From the NCBI RefSeq assembly GCF_003597395.2, contig NC_133790.1, positions 26,619,167 through 26,683,166 of the forward strand: a DNA stretch of 64,000 nt, in the 5' to 3' direction. Below, piece by piece: positions 36,431 to 48,600 of the stretch (its first letter is position 1; every line of letters begins with the position of its first letter). The position numbers and the translations under genes were made by a program. The notes below the pieces were generated by a model. That model was not told the origin of the DNA, did no database searches, and worked only from the letters and a program-made list of their open reading frames with translations. The stretch is from Chelonoidis abingdonii (lineage: Eukaryota; Chordata; Testudines; Testudinidae).

Positions 36431-39400
36431 TGCTTCCCCACAAGGGGGGCACCCCAGCTGGTGACTGAACCTTCTATGGGCTGCATAGTGCTAGCTGGGG
36501 GTGCAAAAGATGCAGTGGCTGAGATGGGTTGGCCTTTAAAAACCCTTGCCTGGGGTGCAGAGGGGGTGGATGCAATGACTTTCATTTCCCTAAAGTGGGG
36601 CACCGTGTTCAAATGATTAAGAAATGCTGCTCCCATGGAACCATTTGCAGAAAGTGTGTTTTGAGTGGCTGTGTTCTCCAGGGGAGATGGGGGGTGCTTT
36701 GAGATGGGCAGCAGGACAGGTGCTTTTCATCCCTGGGTCACCAGTTTAGGCCATCCCAGGGATGTAGAGAATGAAAATTGCTGACATCAGGTGGCTTTAA
36801 TCCAATTCCTGGCAGACAAGTGTCCATCTCCCAGAAATCTCCCTCTGATTGGCAGTGTTGTTGGAAGACTTGGCAGAGAGGCTGAGGAAAGTGAATTATC
36901 CTCTCCCCTCTACTCCACAGGTGGCCTCCCCAGGTTGGCAATGAGGTCCTGCTGCTGGGCCTGCACTGGGGCTAAGACACTCAATCCTGCTGTCATGGAA
37001 ACCTTCTACATCCATATCTGAGCACCCATATGGCCCCCATTCCCCTCACACCACCTCTGTGAAGCAGGGCAGCAGAGATGATCTGTGTCTGCCAATAGTG
37101 GGGGGATGTGCAGAGTGAGGGCAGCTGGCTTCAGCAGTGTTACTGAGCATGCTCAGTCCATATGAGCTTGCTCATTACAAGCCAAACTGGGACTCCATAT
37201 GTGTCACATCTGCAGGGAAGCAGTTATCTACATTGTACAGATGTGAAACTGAGGCATAGAGGAGTTCCGGTAACAAAGAGAGCCTGCAGCAGAGCAGGGA
37301 AATGACCCCAGGTCTCCCAAATTCTAGACAAGCCCTGTAACCACTCACCCACCCTTCCTCTCATTGGGTGCAGGAGCCAGCACAAAAGGCTTGATCTTGC
37401 AATGGGCTATGGCTGACTCCTGGAATGCTGAGCCCCCTCATCTTCCACTGACTCAAATGGGACTCAAGGGTGCTCAGCACCTTGCAAAATTGAGGGTGTC
37501 AATCATTCTTCAGGGCTGTTCCCCCGGCATGATCCACTTCCCGTGCACTAAGGCCCAAACTCAGCAAAGCACTTCAGCACCCACTTAAGTCCTATTGAAG
37601 TCAGCAGTCTGCCAGGCAGATCACTGAAATGGGGGCTCAGTGTGGGCACGGGGGGTCTGCACGAGTGATGCTCTGTGCAAGGTCAGGGACCTTTGCTGGC
37701 TATGCTGCATTCTGAGGCACCCCTGCTTAGGTGTCATTCTCGCCAAGGTCACGAACCCTGTAAAGCCCTGAAGACTCCATTAAGTCTGCTGCATGTCCAT
37801 GTAACACGTTTCTTTCATCCTGCACCAGGATGAGGGTGTATGCGGGGAGGGAGAGTGGCTGAAATTCTTATTTTTATCATTTTTCTAGCACGGCACTGCA
37901 GATGTCCACACGGCTGTGCGATAGGTGAAATGTGTGAGCCAACAGTCCATGGCTGGAGCGGCTTATAGTCAAAAGGCAGGAACTGAGAATACGCAACAGA
38001 GCAAATATTGAATGGATTGCATGCTTCAGTCAGAATTCTCTCTCACTCACACACTGTCAACGCTCCATGTTAATATGTCACTCACTTACAGCTATGCCAA
38101 CAAAAATGTATCAGCCTTAATAGACTGAGAGTATCTGAAGACAATTCTGTCCTTTTTCCATACCAATAGCCAGGGAGTTTTGCAAACCTTCTCTGAGCCT
38201 ATTTAGAAGCTTTTATTAAGGCCAAGAAAAGCCTTAGTGAGTTACCAATCTTGAAGATCAATAGTCATCTCCTTGCCTCTTTGTCCTTCCTCCCGCGCTT
38301 TGGCTGCTGCCTGGCTGGCTGCCATGACCCCTGTATGTATGACCAGAGTTGTCTCTGCAGTAGCAGACAGCAGCAGCAGGGCCGGGGGGCGGGGGCCCGG
38401 AATAAAGAACCAAGGCTCCCTTGAACAGACATCAGTTAATGAGATGAGGGGCGGAAGCGGCTGAGTGTGTGGCAGATCATCTTGCCACAAAGAAAAGCAA
38501 AATAGAACCCCTACGACTCTAAGCTCTGCCTGTGCTGTGTTTTCATTCTCTCTTCCTAGTGTGGGAGAAGTTGCTGGCAAGGCGGAAATCACCAAAGAAT
38601 GCCTGGCTTATTATTCTGCTTCTGGGTTTGAGTGGGCCACTTTCAATTTAGGGCAGGTCACCCTAGACTGCTACTTCAGCCAGACCTCAGCATCTTGAGA
38701 AATTAATTAGAAAGAGGAAAGCTGCTGGGCTGGAGAGGAGGGGTCGGGGAGTTTCCACTCAAACCTTCAGATCTGGCTGGCGCTAGAGATGTGAAAATCA
38801 ACAAAATGAAGGCTGTGGTTTTCATCTGAACCTAAGGCCCAGATCCCGAAAGGTATTTTGGTGCCTGACTCCCATGGCAGCTAAGCACTGAGGCCCAGAT
38901 CTAGAAAGGTATTTAAGTGACTTAGGAGACTTTCAGTGGGACTTCAGTGATTTTGAAAATTCCATCCTAAACATTTTCCTGAACTTGAACCCACCAAACT
39001 TTTGGGAGGTTCGAAAACATGTGGCCAACTTGGTTGTCTTTCTTTTCTCCCTTCCTTGCCCTGGGACCAGAAGAAGTGTCCTGATATAGCCTGTTCTTGG
39101 GACTGGGGGGAAATAGTTCCGGTCCAGTCAGAAATCTTGTAGGAAACCCCTGTTCTTATGTGACTCCTGAGCACCACTATCCTGGCCCCACCCACTGCTT
39201 CAGATGAGTCTCCCGAGAAATCAACACCTGGCTCTGTCTGAACTGAAGCGAGACTGAAGTGAAAGGGAAAGTTTCAAGGAGCTCCTATTGTTGTCTGATG
39301 TTGATGAACCCAAGCATTTTATTTGGTTTCTGACATGGTGGTGATTGTTTGTCAACACACTGATCTCTGCCTCCCTCAGTCATCAAGGCAATAATGGAGA

Positions 39401-39570
39401 TGCGTTGTTTGTTGGTGGCAGCCTGGTTCCATGGCTAAGATACCGGTCTCAGGATGTGGTTCCTGGTTCTGCCATTGATCTGCGGTGTGACTTCATGTAA
39501 GTTACTTCCCCTCTGTGTACTGGTAAGAGCTTCAGGGCCGGATCTGTCTGAGTATGTGTTGGTACAGCAT
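36431..39570. other. Non-coding DNA with old SINE and MITE fragments
   Basis: 37218-37350 (GTACAGATGTGAAACTGAGG to CCCTGTAACCACT) looks like an ancient MIR/CORE-type SINE fragment. 38835-38955 (GGCCCAGATC, AGGTATTTAAGTGACTTAGG, GGACTTCAGTGATTTTGAAA) is of the turtle inverted-repeat MITE type. The rest has no recognised content and no exon-like frames. Confidence 0.5.
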
Positions 39571-40230
39571 TGTCAAAGTCAGACTCAGGACTCTCAATTT
39601 GTCAGACCACTCTGTTTTATTAGCAAAGCGCTCTGCCAATACACCCAGACAGCGTGAGTCCTATGCAAGGCTTAAGCTACTTTATTTATATGGATAAAAA
39701 GGGTGCAAACTTAATAAGATAACTAAGCAAACAGAACTGATAAGTTTACCTGGGGCTAGACACACACATTTTATTTCCTTATTAACTCTTACCGATCTCC
39801 TGCTAATGTCCCACCATTAGCTTAAGTGGACCCATTGTTCCATATCTTAATGTTTCTCTTCCTGACAACTTTATCTCAACATTCCTCATTTCTGCTTAAA
39901 GGAGCATACAGTATTTCTTTAATCCAACATTTTATTAAGATATTTAAAAAAAGTTTCTGGTGATCAGGGAATAACGTATAGATTATCGAGGGGGTGCGAA
40001 GTTCAGTTTAAGATTGGGTGGCGTAAGGAATACATAATCTGCTATAGACCCGATTGGGGGTAAAAGATCAACGGGTCAATGTACAGACACTGAGATATGA
40101 GGGTATGTTGTTCATATGATGGCTATGTTCAGGTGTGGTATATAAAGAGTGGATACAATGATGAGCATGGATTGACCCTCATTTGGTGAGATGTAAGGTT
40201 CAGTAAACTTATGGTTCTAGTTCTATTACA
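39571..40230 (-). mobile_element. Candidate solo LTR
   Basis: Starts TGTCAAAGTCAGACTC and ends TTCTATTACA, giving TGT...ACA ends. On the minus strand an AATAAA (complement of TTTATT near 39614) precedes the 3' end, as expected for an LTR poly(A) signal. Its opening wording matches a repeat I associate with turtle endogenous retroviruses. Flanks share only CAT / CAT, so the target duplication is not convincing. No internal coding region is present. Confidence 0.5.
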
Positions 40231-40317
40231 TCATCCCACTGGCCTCAGGTTCATATCTGGTGTTTATTCAAGGCTTTGGTCTTGCTCATTAAGTCATTTA
40301 GTGGGTGAGGGGTTGGT

Positions 40318-41045
40318 CTATAGATTCAAAGAGTTTAAGGCCAGCTGAGATCATTAGATCATCTAGTCCAACCTCCTGCATATCACAGGCTGTTAAATTT
40401 TACCCAGTTGCACTGAGCCCAATAACTTGTGTTTTTGGCTAAAGGATGCCTCCCAAAAGGCATCCGATCTTGAGCAGAAGACAGCAAGACAGAGAATCCA
40501 CCTCTTCCCTTGGTAGTTTGTTCCAACACTTAATCATCTTCCCAGTTAAAATGTGCATCTCGTTTCTAATTTGAGTTTGTCTGGCTTTAGATTCCAACAA
40601 TTAGCTTTTGTTCTCCTTTCTCCACTATGTTGAAGAGTCCTTTAACACCCAGCATTTTCTCCTGGAGAAGGCACTTAGACCCCGTACACAAGTCCCCCGT
40701 CTTCCCCCTCCTCCCCCACCCCCCAGTCTTCTTTTTGGTAAGTTGAACAGAGTTCTTTACATCTCTCACAGTAAGGCATATTCTTCAGGTCTCAAATCAT
40801 TTTTGTGGCACTTTTCTGCACTCTCTCCAATTTTTCAACCTTCTTTTTAAAATGTGAACACCAGAACTGGGCGGTGTATTCACCAGTGACTTATACAGAG
40901 GTAGAATCACCTCCCCAGGCCTACTCAGTACTCCCATGTTTATCCATCAAAGGATCATGTTAGCCTGTGTTGCTACAGAAGTATAGTAGGACCTCACATT
41001 GAGCTGCTAGTCCAGTAAGATCCAAACACACTTCATACAGGAGAA
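40318..41045 (-). mobile_element. CR1 LINE 3' portion, inverted
   Basis: The + strand shows the complement of a CR1 tail: GATCATCTAGTCCAACCTCC at 40357-40376 followed by ACCCAGTTGC, AGAGAATCCACC, TTGTTCCAAC and CATCTCGTTTCTAATTTG. It extends to about 41040 (AGGATCATGTTAGCC). Truncated, no intact coding sequence. Confidence 0.78.
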
Positions 41046-42186
41046 CCCCTCTCTACCCATGATCCACTGAAGAAGGTTGGTCAACTATTTGACATCAAAA
41101 CACATTTTTCAATGAAAAATGACTTTTAAACTAAAATGGAAAATTTTCATTCTGGCCAATTTTTTCCCCAATGCTAAACTGAATTTTTGGGGGTGTGTGG
41201 GTTTTTATTTAAATATCAGATTTCAAAAGCCATTTTAAAATTATTTTTCTTTCTTTTTTTTCTTTTTCTTTGTTTGGTTTGCCAGCCAAAAACAAAATTT
41301 AGTCACAAGGAATGTTTTTTGGGAAAAACCTATTTGACACTTTTGACCAGCAAATTCTTTGGGGTGATGCAGCTAACAGCACTTGAAATGAAACTTGAGA
41401 GATGGAATTAAATGTACCCTCAGGTAGGCATCCATTTCTGGCCTCTTTTGGTCTAGGTTTGAGTATATAGGGTCTATGAAGGCTTAGGGGACCCTCTTTT
41501 GCTGGCAAAAATTGAGACCTGCTAGTCTGATAGAAAAGATTGGAGATCTATATTTACAATACTTTTTGAAAAGCAAGATCTCTACCAAGGCAGAAATAGA
41601 AGAAGGGAACTATACATCCCTCCCTGCAAACTTGTAGCCAAGGTAGGGAAATTGTAAAGAAAGAAGTAGCAAGTGGTGCTAGGTGGCAAGGTGCTCACTC
41701 GCTCTGTGGATATCTTTATTACAGGATAAAGCCAGATGTGCATGGGGCAGACACCCAAGAAACTTCCTTCTGATCATTGGACACTGTGGGATGGGGCCAA
41801 GTAGACCTCCAGCCCTTCTGTTGTAGCATTTGGATGAATCTACTGCCAAGAGAAGTAGAGGTGTAGGAGGAGAGTGAGGTCAAGGCCACAGTGTAATCCA
41901 CCCTCTGCACCTGTAGACTAGTGTGGTGGAGAAGGCAGTGTATGCTGCGTCCTGTGAACAGGTAGAAGGAGGGACTGTATGGGTGAGATCCCAAGATGTA
42001 AGGAGCCAGGGCCTGGAACCCAGGTCTGGAGAGCCTGGGACAAGCTGGTAGTCCTACAGTGCTGCCAGGATTGCTTCTCTAGGGATTCAGCCTCTTGAAA
42101 CTGCTGCTGTTGCACAGCTCCTACTGAATCTCTCCCCCTCCAAAGTGTAACAACTCGGGGCCTGATTGCCCATTGCCCCATGCTGT
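41046..42186. other. Non-coding DNA
   Basis: 41090-41300 is T-rich with AAAATTTTC-type words repeated, a texture seen again at 51.7-52.7 kb. The rest has no recognised content. Confidence 0.5.
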
Positions 42187-42286
42187 GTGCAGTCATTGGC
42201 ACCAGTGCAAAGTGGGTATAAATTGCTATGGTTCTGATCTGATGTAGTGTTTTGCGCTTGCCTTGCACCGGTGCCAATGACTGCAC
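42187..42286. repeat. 24-bp inverted repeat with 52-base loop
   Basis: Arm 1 at 42187-42210 (GTGCAGTCATTGGCACCAGTGCAA) and arm 2 at 42263-42286 pair at 23 of 24 positions. The pairing continues imperfectly outward on both sides. Probably the ends of a small foldback or MITE-type element. Confidence 0.8.
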
Positions 42287-42690
42287 GTGCTACAAGGGCA
42301 ACAGGCCACAACCCTCCTGGTCTTACTCTGAGCGTTCAGAGCTTCAGAGGGGAGTTTCTGAGATGCATCATCATAGTGATGGTATTAACAACCTTGCATC
42401 TTTCACTGGCAAGAGTTATTCTTTTATTTTCTAAAACACTTAGGGGATTCAGACGCCCAATTCTCTTTGATTTTAACAGCAGAACATAAAAGTGAGTACA
42501 AACTATAGGAAAATATTTGTAAAGGCTCCTCCTTCCCCAAGATTGTGCTGCCTGACAAGACAGTAGCACAAAATGCAAGAGTGTATTTATGTGCTGACTG
42601 CTGAGTTTTTTGTTTTTTTTTTGTAGTGTGCAAATGATTCAGTTCCTTTCTTTTGGCTGCTCTAGTTAAAGTTAAGTGCTTCCCAATGGA

Positions 42691-42702
42691 GCCATCTAGT
42701 GG
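42691..42702 (-). promoter_or_regulatory. Candidate CTCF binding site
   Basis: The + strand GCCATCTAGTGG is the complement of CCACTAGATGGC, a full match to the 12-base CTCF core CCASYAGRKGGC. Orientation minus. Confidence 0.45.
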
Positions 42703-43002
42703 TGCAGCCTATGTGATGGTCCGGCACCAGTATTTTCTCAGACAACAAACCTATCCCCATTACTCCGGAGTCTCTTCCTTGACTACCGCAGGGGCAATCA
42801 TCTGGCTACAGCTGTATCCTGGGTTCTGGGCACAGTGTAATCAGACGTGTGCCTCTAAAAACAGGACTAACAGGATTGTTTGTTGATGGCACATGCCAAC
42901 AGTCTCTGAAATAGTCCTGAGAAACAGCAAGAGCTAAATAAAAAGGAAAACAAATGACGGAGGTGATGTTTTAGGAATATGCTCGCTGGGTATTAAAAGC
43001 AC
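42703..43002. other. Non-coding DNA
   Basis: No recognised content. Confidence 0.5.
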
Positions 43003-43007
43003 CCCCC

Positions 43008-43651
43008 TGTGATGGGATGATCACCCCACACCAGCCTTGAAAGGGTGAAGGGGGCCTGTTAACTTGATAGGCCCCACCTGAGGGGAATTAGGCTGGCTCA
43101 GTAACCCCTGCCTGGGAACAGAGCCCAGCTGAGAAGGAAAAGGCAGGGCTATGAGAGAGCCAGGAAGCTGGCACAGGAGGACAGGGGGAGAATAGAATCC
43201 CTGTGGGGAGAGTGTACCTAGGAGAAGGTGGCAAATGAGTCGGATAGAGGCAAAGAGCCTGCAGAGATGAAGTAGGAGTAGCCCAGGGAAACAGTAGCAA
43301 GGTTTGGGTCTGTGCAGAGTTTGGCTGCTGGTTGTTGTAGGGTCCCTGGGCTGGAATCTGGAGTAGTGGGTGGGCCCAGGTCTCCTAGCGTCCACTGGGA
43401 AGGTGGCACAGACCAGGCAGTGGAGCAGGAGATGGCATAGGACAGTCATCCAGTGGGACTTTGACCCCTCAAAGGGAAAACATGTAGTGAGCTGGCTGGA
43501 GGGCCAAACCACAGAGGGAGAGCCCCGGAGTGACAGAAAGAGGGGTAGATGGGTATGTGAATGAACAGCAAAAGAAGGCATTGGACCTGCAATGACCTAA
43601 CCCCGCAGTGGCCAGGAGGAGGCTTCGCAACAGTGAGTGGAGCTGATGACA
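43008..43651. mobile_element. Candidate solo LTR with 5-bp target duplication
   Basis: Starts TGTGATGGGATGATCACC and ends GAGCTGATGACA (TG...CA, imperfect TGT-AT inverted ends). CCCCC flanks both sides (43003-43007 and 43652-43656). Because the flank is a homopolymer, the duplication is weaker evidence than usual. The 186-residue minus-strand frame inside (43021-43581) is Pro/Leu-rich and not a viral protein. No gag, pol or env text is visible. Confidence 0.6.
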
Positions 43652-43656
43652 CCCCC

Positions 43657-44873
43657 TCTCCAGCGCTACCCGTAGAAACACCATTTTTCATGCTCTTTAA
43701 TGTACAAAGGTGAAGGTTGTACCAGCTTTAGTGAATCAGTGCCATCCTAAGGGAGTAAAGCCCTCTGTACCCCAGGGGAGACACATCCCAAGAGATGCGA
43801 CCACGGCTTGGACCATGGTACGATTCCCACTTCAGTCTCTCCTGTGGCCCCATCGGAGGCCTGCCAGCAGAGAGGATATGCTCAGTGAGTGCATTCTCCA
43901 GCCAACTTTGCCATGCCTCCTTCCTGGGCAATGCCACTCGCATTTTGGACTGTGCTGGCCCCCATTGCTTCCCACCCTCTATAACAGAGTAGTCTGCAGC
44001 CAGCTTCCACATCTGCCCCCATACGGAATTGACTTCAGTGGAGTTACATATTGTATGTGAAGTTAACCACATGGATAAGTCTTGGCAGGATCAGGGCCTC
44101 ATTTTGTTTGTTTTTCTTTTTTCCTCCCTGTCCTGTAGGTTTAGTGCTGCTATTATACAACTCCCAGGCTTGATTCTCTGTTGCCGTGCCCCTTGTGTAG
44201 GTGTAAATGCTACTACCCTGATTTGCTGGTGTTTTACCTCCACTTTGCACTTGTTTTGAAAGTGACAGGAAAAAGTTGCAGAGCAAGGGCGAGTCAGATC
44301 CATTGCTCTTACTCAGGGTATGTCTACGCAAGGAAAGCTACGGCACAGCAGCTGTAGTCCATAGAGTAGACACTTCCTGCAGCAATGGAAGGGATTCTTC
44401 CGGCGCTGTAGTAAATCCACTTCTCTGAGCAGTAATTGCTAGGTTTATTGAAGAATTCTGCCATCCACTAAGTGCTGTCTACATTGGGGCATAAGCCAGG
44501 TTCACAATGTCTCTCAGGAGTCTCTCACACGCCAGAGTTACGTAGCTGGGTGGAGCTAGCTTTCTAGGATAGACCAGTCCTCATTCCTTTAGAGAAGGAA
44601 AGAATCTTCTCGTCATGTTAGTTAATCAAACGGTTTAAAAAATATCCACCAAAGGTGGTTGTGTTTCAAAATAAGCCCCTCTAGTTCCTACACGTGCACC
44701 TCCTCCTCTGATCAGACCTGATATTAAAGCATGGTGCAAACAATAGCCAGGAGTGAATATACTCCTGAGCTCAAATATTTCTCATGTGGATTTAGATTTT
44801 CTAAAATTAACTTGCCAATAGTTTAGGTCATATATATGTTTGTTCTATAATCTCTGTTTTTGTCCTCTTATAG
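43657..44873. other. Non-coding DNA with a Harbinger-like fragment
   Basis: 44318-44560 (GGGTATGTCTACGCAAGGAA through AGAATTCTGCC to TCTAGGATAGACCAG) resembles the MITE family at 57.7 kb, without a clear target duplication. Nothing else recognised. Confidence 0.45.
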
Positions 44874-44988
44874 AATGTCTTCCATGGAGGAACTAGGAAA
44901 CACTTTGCAAACATTAGCTCTGTGCCCTACTGAAAACAAAGGTGGAATTAAGAGGTGCACGGGGCTTTTGCTGAATTTCTGTCCAGAG
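44874..44988 (+). other. Candidate orphan exon (AG-ORF-GT)
   Basis: A pyrimidine-rich tract (TCTGTTTTTGTCCTCTTATAG, 44852-44873) is followed by ATGTCTTCCATGGAGG and 38 open codons beginning MSSMEELGNTLQTLALCPTE, then the strong donor GTGAGT at 44989. Read without splicing, the frame stops at 45004-45006. I recognise no protein. It could be an exon of a non-coding transcript or chance. Confidence 0.25.
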
Positions 44989-46079
44989 GTGAGTTTCTCC
45001 CATTAGTTAATTAAGGGAGCATTGCAGCCTTTTGATCTGGGCAAGTATTCTTACTGGCTAGGATCTGTTGTGTTAATTTAGGTGGAATAAAGGTGTTAAC
45101 ATTAAACAGTGTTAAATGAGATGGGGAGTTTAGTATACAAAGACTTCAGCCAGCTTAGTACCATCGCAAACACACCATTAAAATTCCTTTTATTAAAGAT
45201 ACAGAAAAGGAGACTGTGAAAGCATTTAAAATGGAAAGTATTAAGTAAGGCTTTCATTTTCACAATACTTCTTGTCCCCTCATGTTTGGCAGGGTCTTAG
45301 AGGATATCAGAGATGGTAATAACTGTCCTTTGGAGAAAGAGAAGAAGTTGGCTGAGATAAATTGGCACTGTTCCTGTTATAAAGGACCATCCTATTTTAT
45401 TGCAGGTGATGGTTGAGGTTCAGCAGGAGCTGATAAGGGTGGAAATGTCAGCTGGATCCCACTTTCTGGCCAGATCGGTTAGGACATCTCCCAGGATTAG
45501 GACACAAGGGTCTGGGGTTGCAGGAGACGGTGGGGGTAGCAGCCATGATGGTGAAGCTTGCTTCAGTAGCCTCCATCCCCTTTTCCTTTTTTGTCTGTTC
45601 TTTTTGTCTCCCCTCCCACCCTGACCCCGAAGTCTGTCTTTAAGGACCCACAAAGGGAATTTTGTCCAACCAATTAGGTCTAATAGCTGACACCGGTTTT
45701 GGTTCAATGTCTTCGGCCACCACATCACCTGTTTTAAGCAGCATAATTTTAACCGTCTGTGGATTATATCAGCATAGTTCTTTTGGTTTGGGCTGATAGT
45801 TTCTTTGACTGGTTTTCTTGCATCTGTTCCCATCAATGTCTGTTGTTTGAGATTATGACATTTTATGAACTTTCATGTACTTTTTTGCAACTAGGGTAAA
45901 TCTGTAAGCTTAATTATTACAACAGATCATCTGGGCATATCTCACCTAATCATTTCCCTGCCACTGCAGGGGCCTCAGGAACTGATGTGCTTTGCTTTCT
46001 AGTGTTCTCTCCCTGTGGCTCACAGAACTCTAGTCTCCTGAGGTCCAAAATGCTTTGGTTTCACTGAAGTTATTGGGCT
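44989..46079. other. Non-coding DNA
   Basis: No recognised repeat or gene. Minus-strand open frames up to 138 residues lack domains. Confidence 0.5.
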
Positions 46080-46175
46080 CTGCGAAGGGGTATTTGGGTG
46101 AAATGTAATGGCCTGTGATATGCAGGAGGTCAAACTAGTTGATCTAATGGTTCCTTCTGGCCTCGAACTCTGTGG
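46080..46175 (+). mobile_element. CR1 LINE 3' tail, plus strand
   Basis: GCCTGTGATATGCAGGAGGTCAAACTAG (46110-46137) followed by TGATCTAATGGTTCCTTCTGGCCT is the sense form of the CR1 terminus seen inverted at 34.1 and 40.3 kb. Heavily truncated. Confidence 0.7.
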
Positions 46176-47618
46176 AACTTTGATGCTCTCTCCATTTAAC
46201 AGAAGAAGAAACTGGTTCAGAGGCCACATAGCAAGTCAGTGGCACAGATGGGGCTAAACTCTGTCTGGTGCCTTAATGACAAGCCCCGCCTTACCATACT
46301 ATTTAGGTGTTTATACAGTTAAGAAATAGGGCCATGTATGTTTTATATTTTGTATTTGGAGGCAAAGCCATGAGAAATACATTTGCTTTGGGGTCTGTCT
46401 CCCACTACTTCTCCTGTAAGGTGTCCATTCGTGCTTCGACAGAGCCAATGTGATTGATGATCATCACTTTGACTGAGGCACGGGGAACTGAAGCAGGGAC
46501 CTCCAGACCTAAAAGCACAGGTTGTTACAGCTTGGGATAAAGCTCTTTAGTTGGGCCTACAACAGAGGGGAACCTGTCTCTCTCTGACACCTCCACTAGA
46601 GTTCAGGGACTGACCTAAAAAGATCCACAACACAAGATACTCCATTCAAATGATTATTGCTAGGCCTTCCAATTCATCCTAATTTGGAAAGCATCTTGGA
46701 ATGGATAGGATTATTTGAAAGTTATGGTAGGGAAAGAAAAACAATATTTTCCTTCCAACAGAAGTCTTGGCCCAGATCCTCAAAGCTCTTGAAATCAATG
46801 GGATCGGTATTTGAATCAATCAATCTTTGAAGATCTGGGCCCTTGTATGAAAAGAACCCTATGTATGAGCTGACAAAACCTGCCTGTCTTCTGATTTGGC
46901 CATTATATTTCAGTGCTCACAAGGCGATTATAAGATGTGACAGCTGGTAGTTTAATTTTAAACTATATATGGATAGATCAGTATTTGGAAAAAAGGTATA
47001 ATAAACTTGGCCACTAGATGGCTCCAGTGAGAGAGACCTGTTGCTATTATGCCAAAAAGAGCTAGCTACTTTTTTCTGGCACCAGGGATTCTTCCCAAAC
47101 TCTGTCTCAGTAATCCTTGGCTTCTGCAGCTCAGCATCTGTCTCGGTTTGGGGCTGTATAACCTGTTTGATAGCAGTTTCTTGTGCCTTGAGGGGCTTAA
47201 TGATTAGAGAAGGCTTTTCAAGCTAAAACAACCTCAACAAAGGGAGGGTAATGGGAAAATGCTTTCACCATTAGATGCAGAGAATTGAGGCCACTGCTGG
47301 GCAGGCATTTAAATCTGTCACTGGTAGAACACCAGTTATGCATTTCCAAACAATCAGTGCATGATACCGGAGATGAGCTCAGAGCCAAACACCCCTACAC
47401 TTGTTTTGATGAGGAGGATGAGTTAGAATCCAAACCTGGATCCGGATCTGAAATTCCCCAGATCTGACATGAAATGTGAACTTCAGAAGCAACGTGATTT
47501 CTTTTCCTTTTGAAATACATAAAGGGTCAGATCCTTCTTTAAAGTCAACAGAGCTGCTCAGATTTATAGCAACTGAGGACTTCTTGGGCCAGAAATATAA
47601 TAAATCTTTAGAAGTCAG
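46176..47618. other. Non-coding DNA
   Basis: 46190-46250 resembles an old MIR/CORE-SINE tail. 46774-46842 is a small palindromic MITE fragment (CCCAGATCCTCAAAG ... CTTTGAAGATCTGGG). It contains the CTCF-type motif at 47011. No gene. Confidence 0.5.
47011..47024 (+). promoter_or_regulatory. Candidate CTCF binding site
   Basis: CCACTAGATGGCTC matches all 12 core positions of CCASYAGRKGGC; position 13 (T) deviates. Orientation plus, so divergent from the motif at 42691. It shares 15 identical bases with that site, which leaves open a common repeat origin. Confidence 0.45.
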
Positions 47619-48600
47619 TGTGACGGTCTTCAGCCCTGTATTCACCTCCTGCACGGTACTGTAATAACATTTGCACAAAGTATGAATTGCAAGACATCAT
47701 TTGAAAACTAATAATTTGCTGGTCAATATTGTCTTGATAAAATATATATGGGAACATTAAAGATAAAGTTATAAGATTCCACTGTATGGTGTTATTAACA
47801 CATGTTCCAAACCCCAGCCCTGCCTAAACAGAAGTTGGCAATCAAGCACAAAGGGAGTTCCAAGGGGTGGATAAACCATCAGGAGATAAACAGTCAAAAA
47901 AGAGGCTGTCCCCTGAATTTCAGCAGGAAATCTTTTCTAAGGGGGGGGACTGACACCATAAAAATGAGGGATAAACACCCCAAGGCAGCCCTCCTCCTCC
48001 TCTCACTCTGGTCATCAATTGACTGCACCAGAAGGAATGTGGGAAGTAGCCATGACACAGAAGAAGGGGTTTGGTCTAGAGGTATGGCCAGGAAGAGTAT
48101 TAAGAGCATGTGGTGAGAGAACCTTTTCCTTTGAATTTATCAGCTTAAGAGCGGCAGTAGTGGTGGTTTACCTTGTACCCAGTTCTGACTTTTGCCCCTC
48201 ATTACTTGTACTCATTTAAAGTCGCTCTTTGTAGTTAATAAACTTTTGTTTTATTGTTTTCGTTAACCAGTGTGTTTGCTTGGGAAGCTCTGTTTGGGGG
48301 AACGGGATTTGTGCATATTGCTTCTATTACTATAATGATGGACTTTATATGAGCTTGGATTGTCCAGGAGAGGGCTGAGCCCTACAAAACAGACATTTCT
48401 GGGGAAACGTCTGGGACTGGGAGTGCGGTGGGGGAACCTTGGAGTGTAACTCAGGCTAGTGAAAGCCTGAGCGTGACTAACAGGTTGCAAGTGCACACAA
48501 GCATAGCTAGGCGTGACTTCCATGCTAGAGGCTGTTTGTGGAGGCAAAATCAGCCAAGCAAGGTAAAGGGCACCCCAGGTTAGGGGCCAGAGGTGACACA
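47619..48600 (+). mobile_element. Endogenous-retrovirus-type solo LTR
   Basis: Starts TGTGACGGTCTTCAG and ends GAGGTGACACA (TGTG...CACA). It contains a poly(A) signal TTAATAAACTTTTG (AATAAA at about 48238-48243) followed by T/G-rich sequence, and wording such as GGTGTTATTAACACATGTTCC that I associate with a turtle ERV LTR. Flanks GTCAG and GCCAC agree at three of five positions, so the target duplication is eroded or the end is misplaced. No internal viral genes adjoin it. Confidence 0.6.

Noticed and set aside
43021..43581. 186-residue minus-strand frame
   Set aside because: Inside a candidate LTR; Pro/Leu-rich with no retroviral or other domain.
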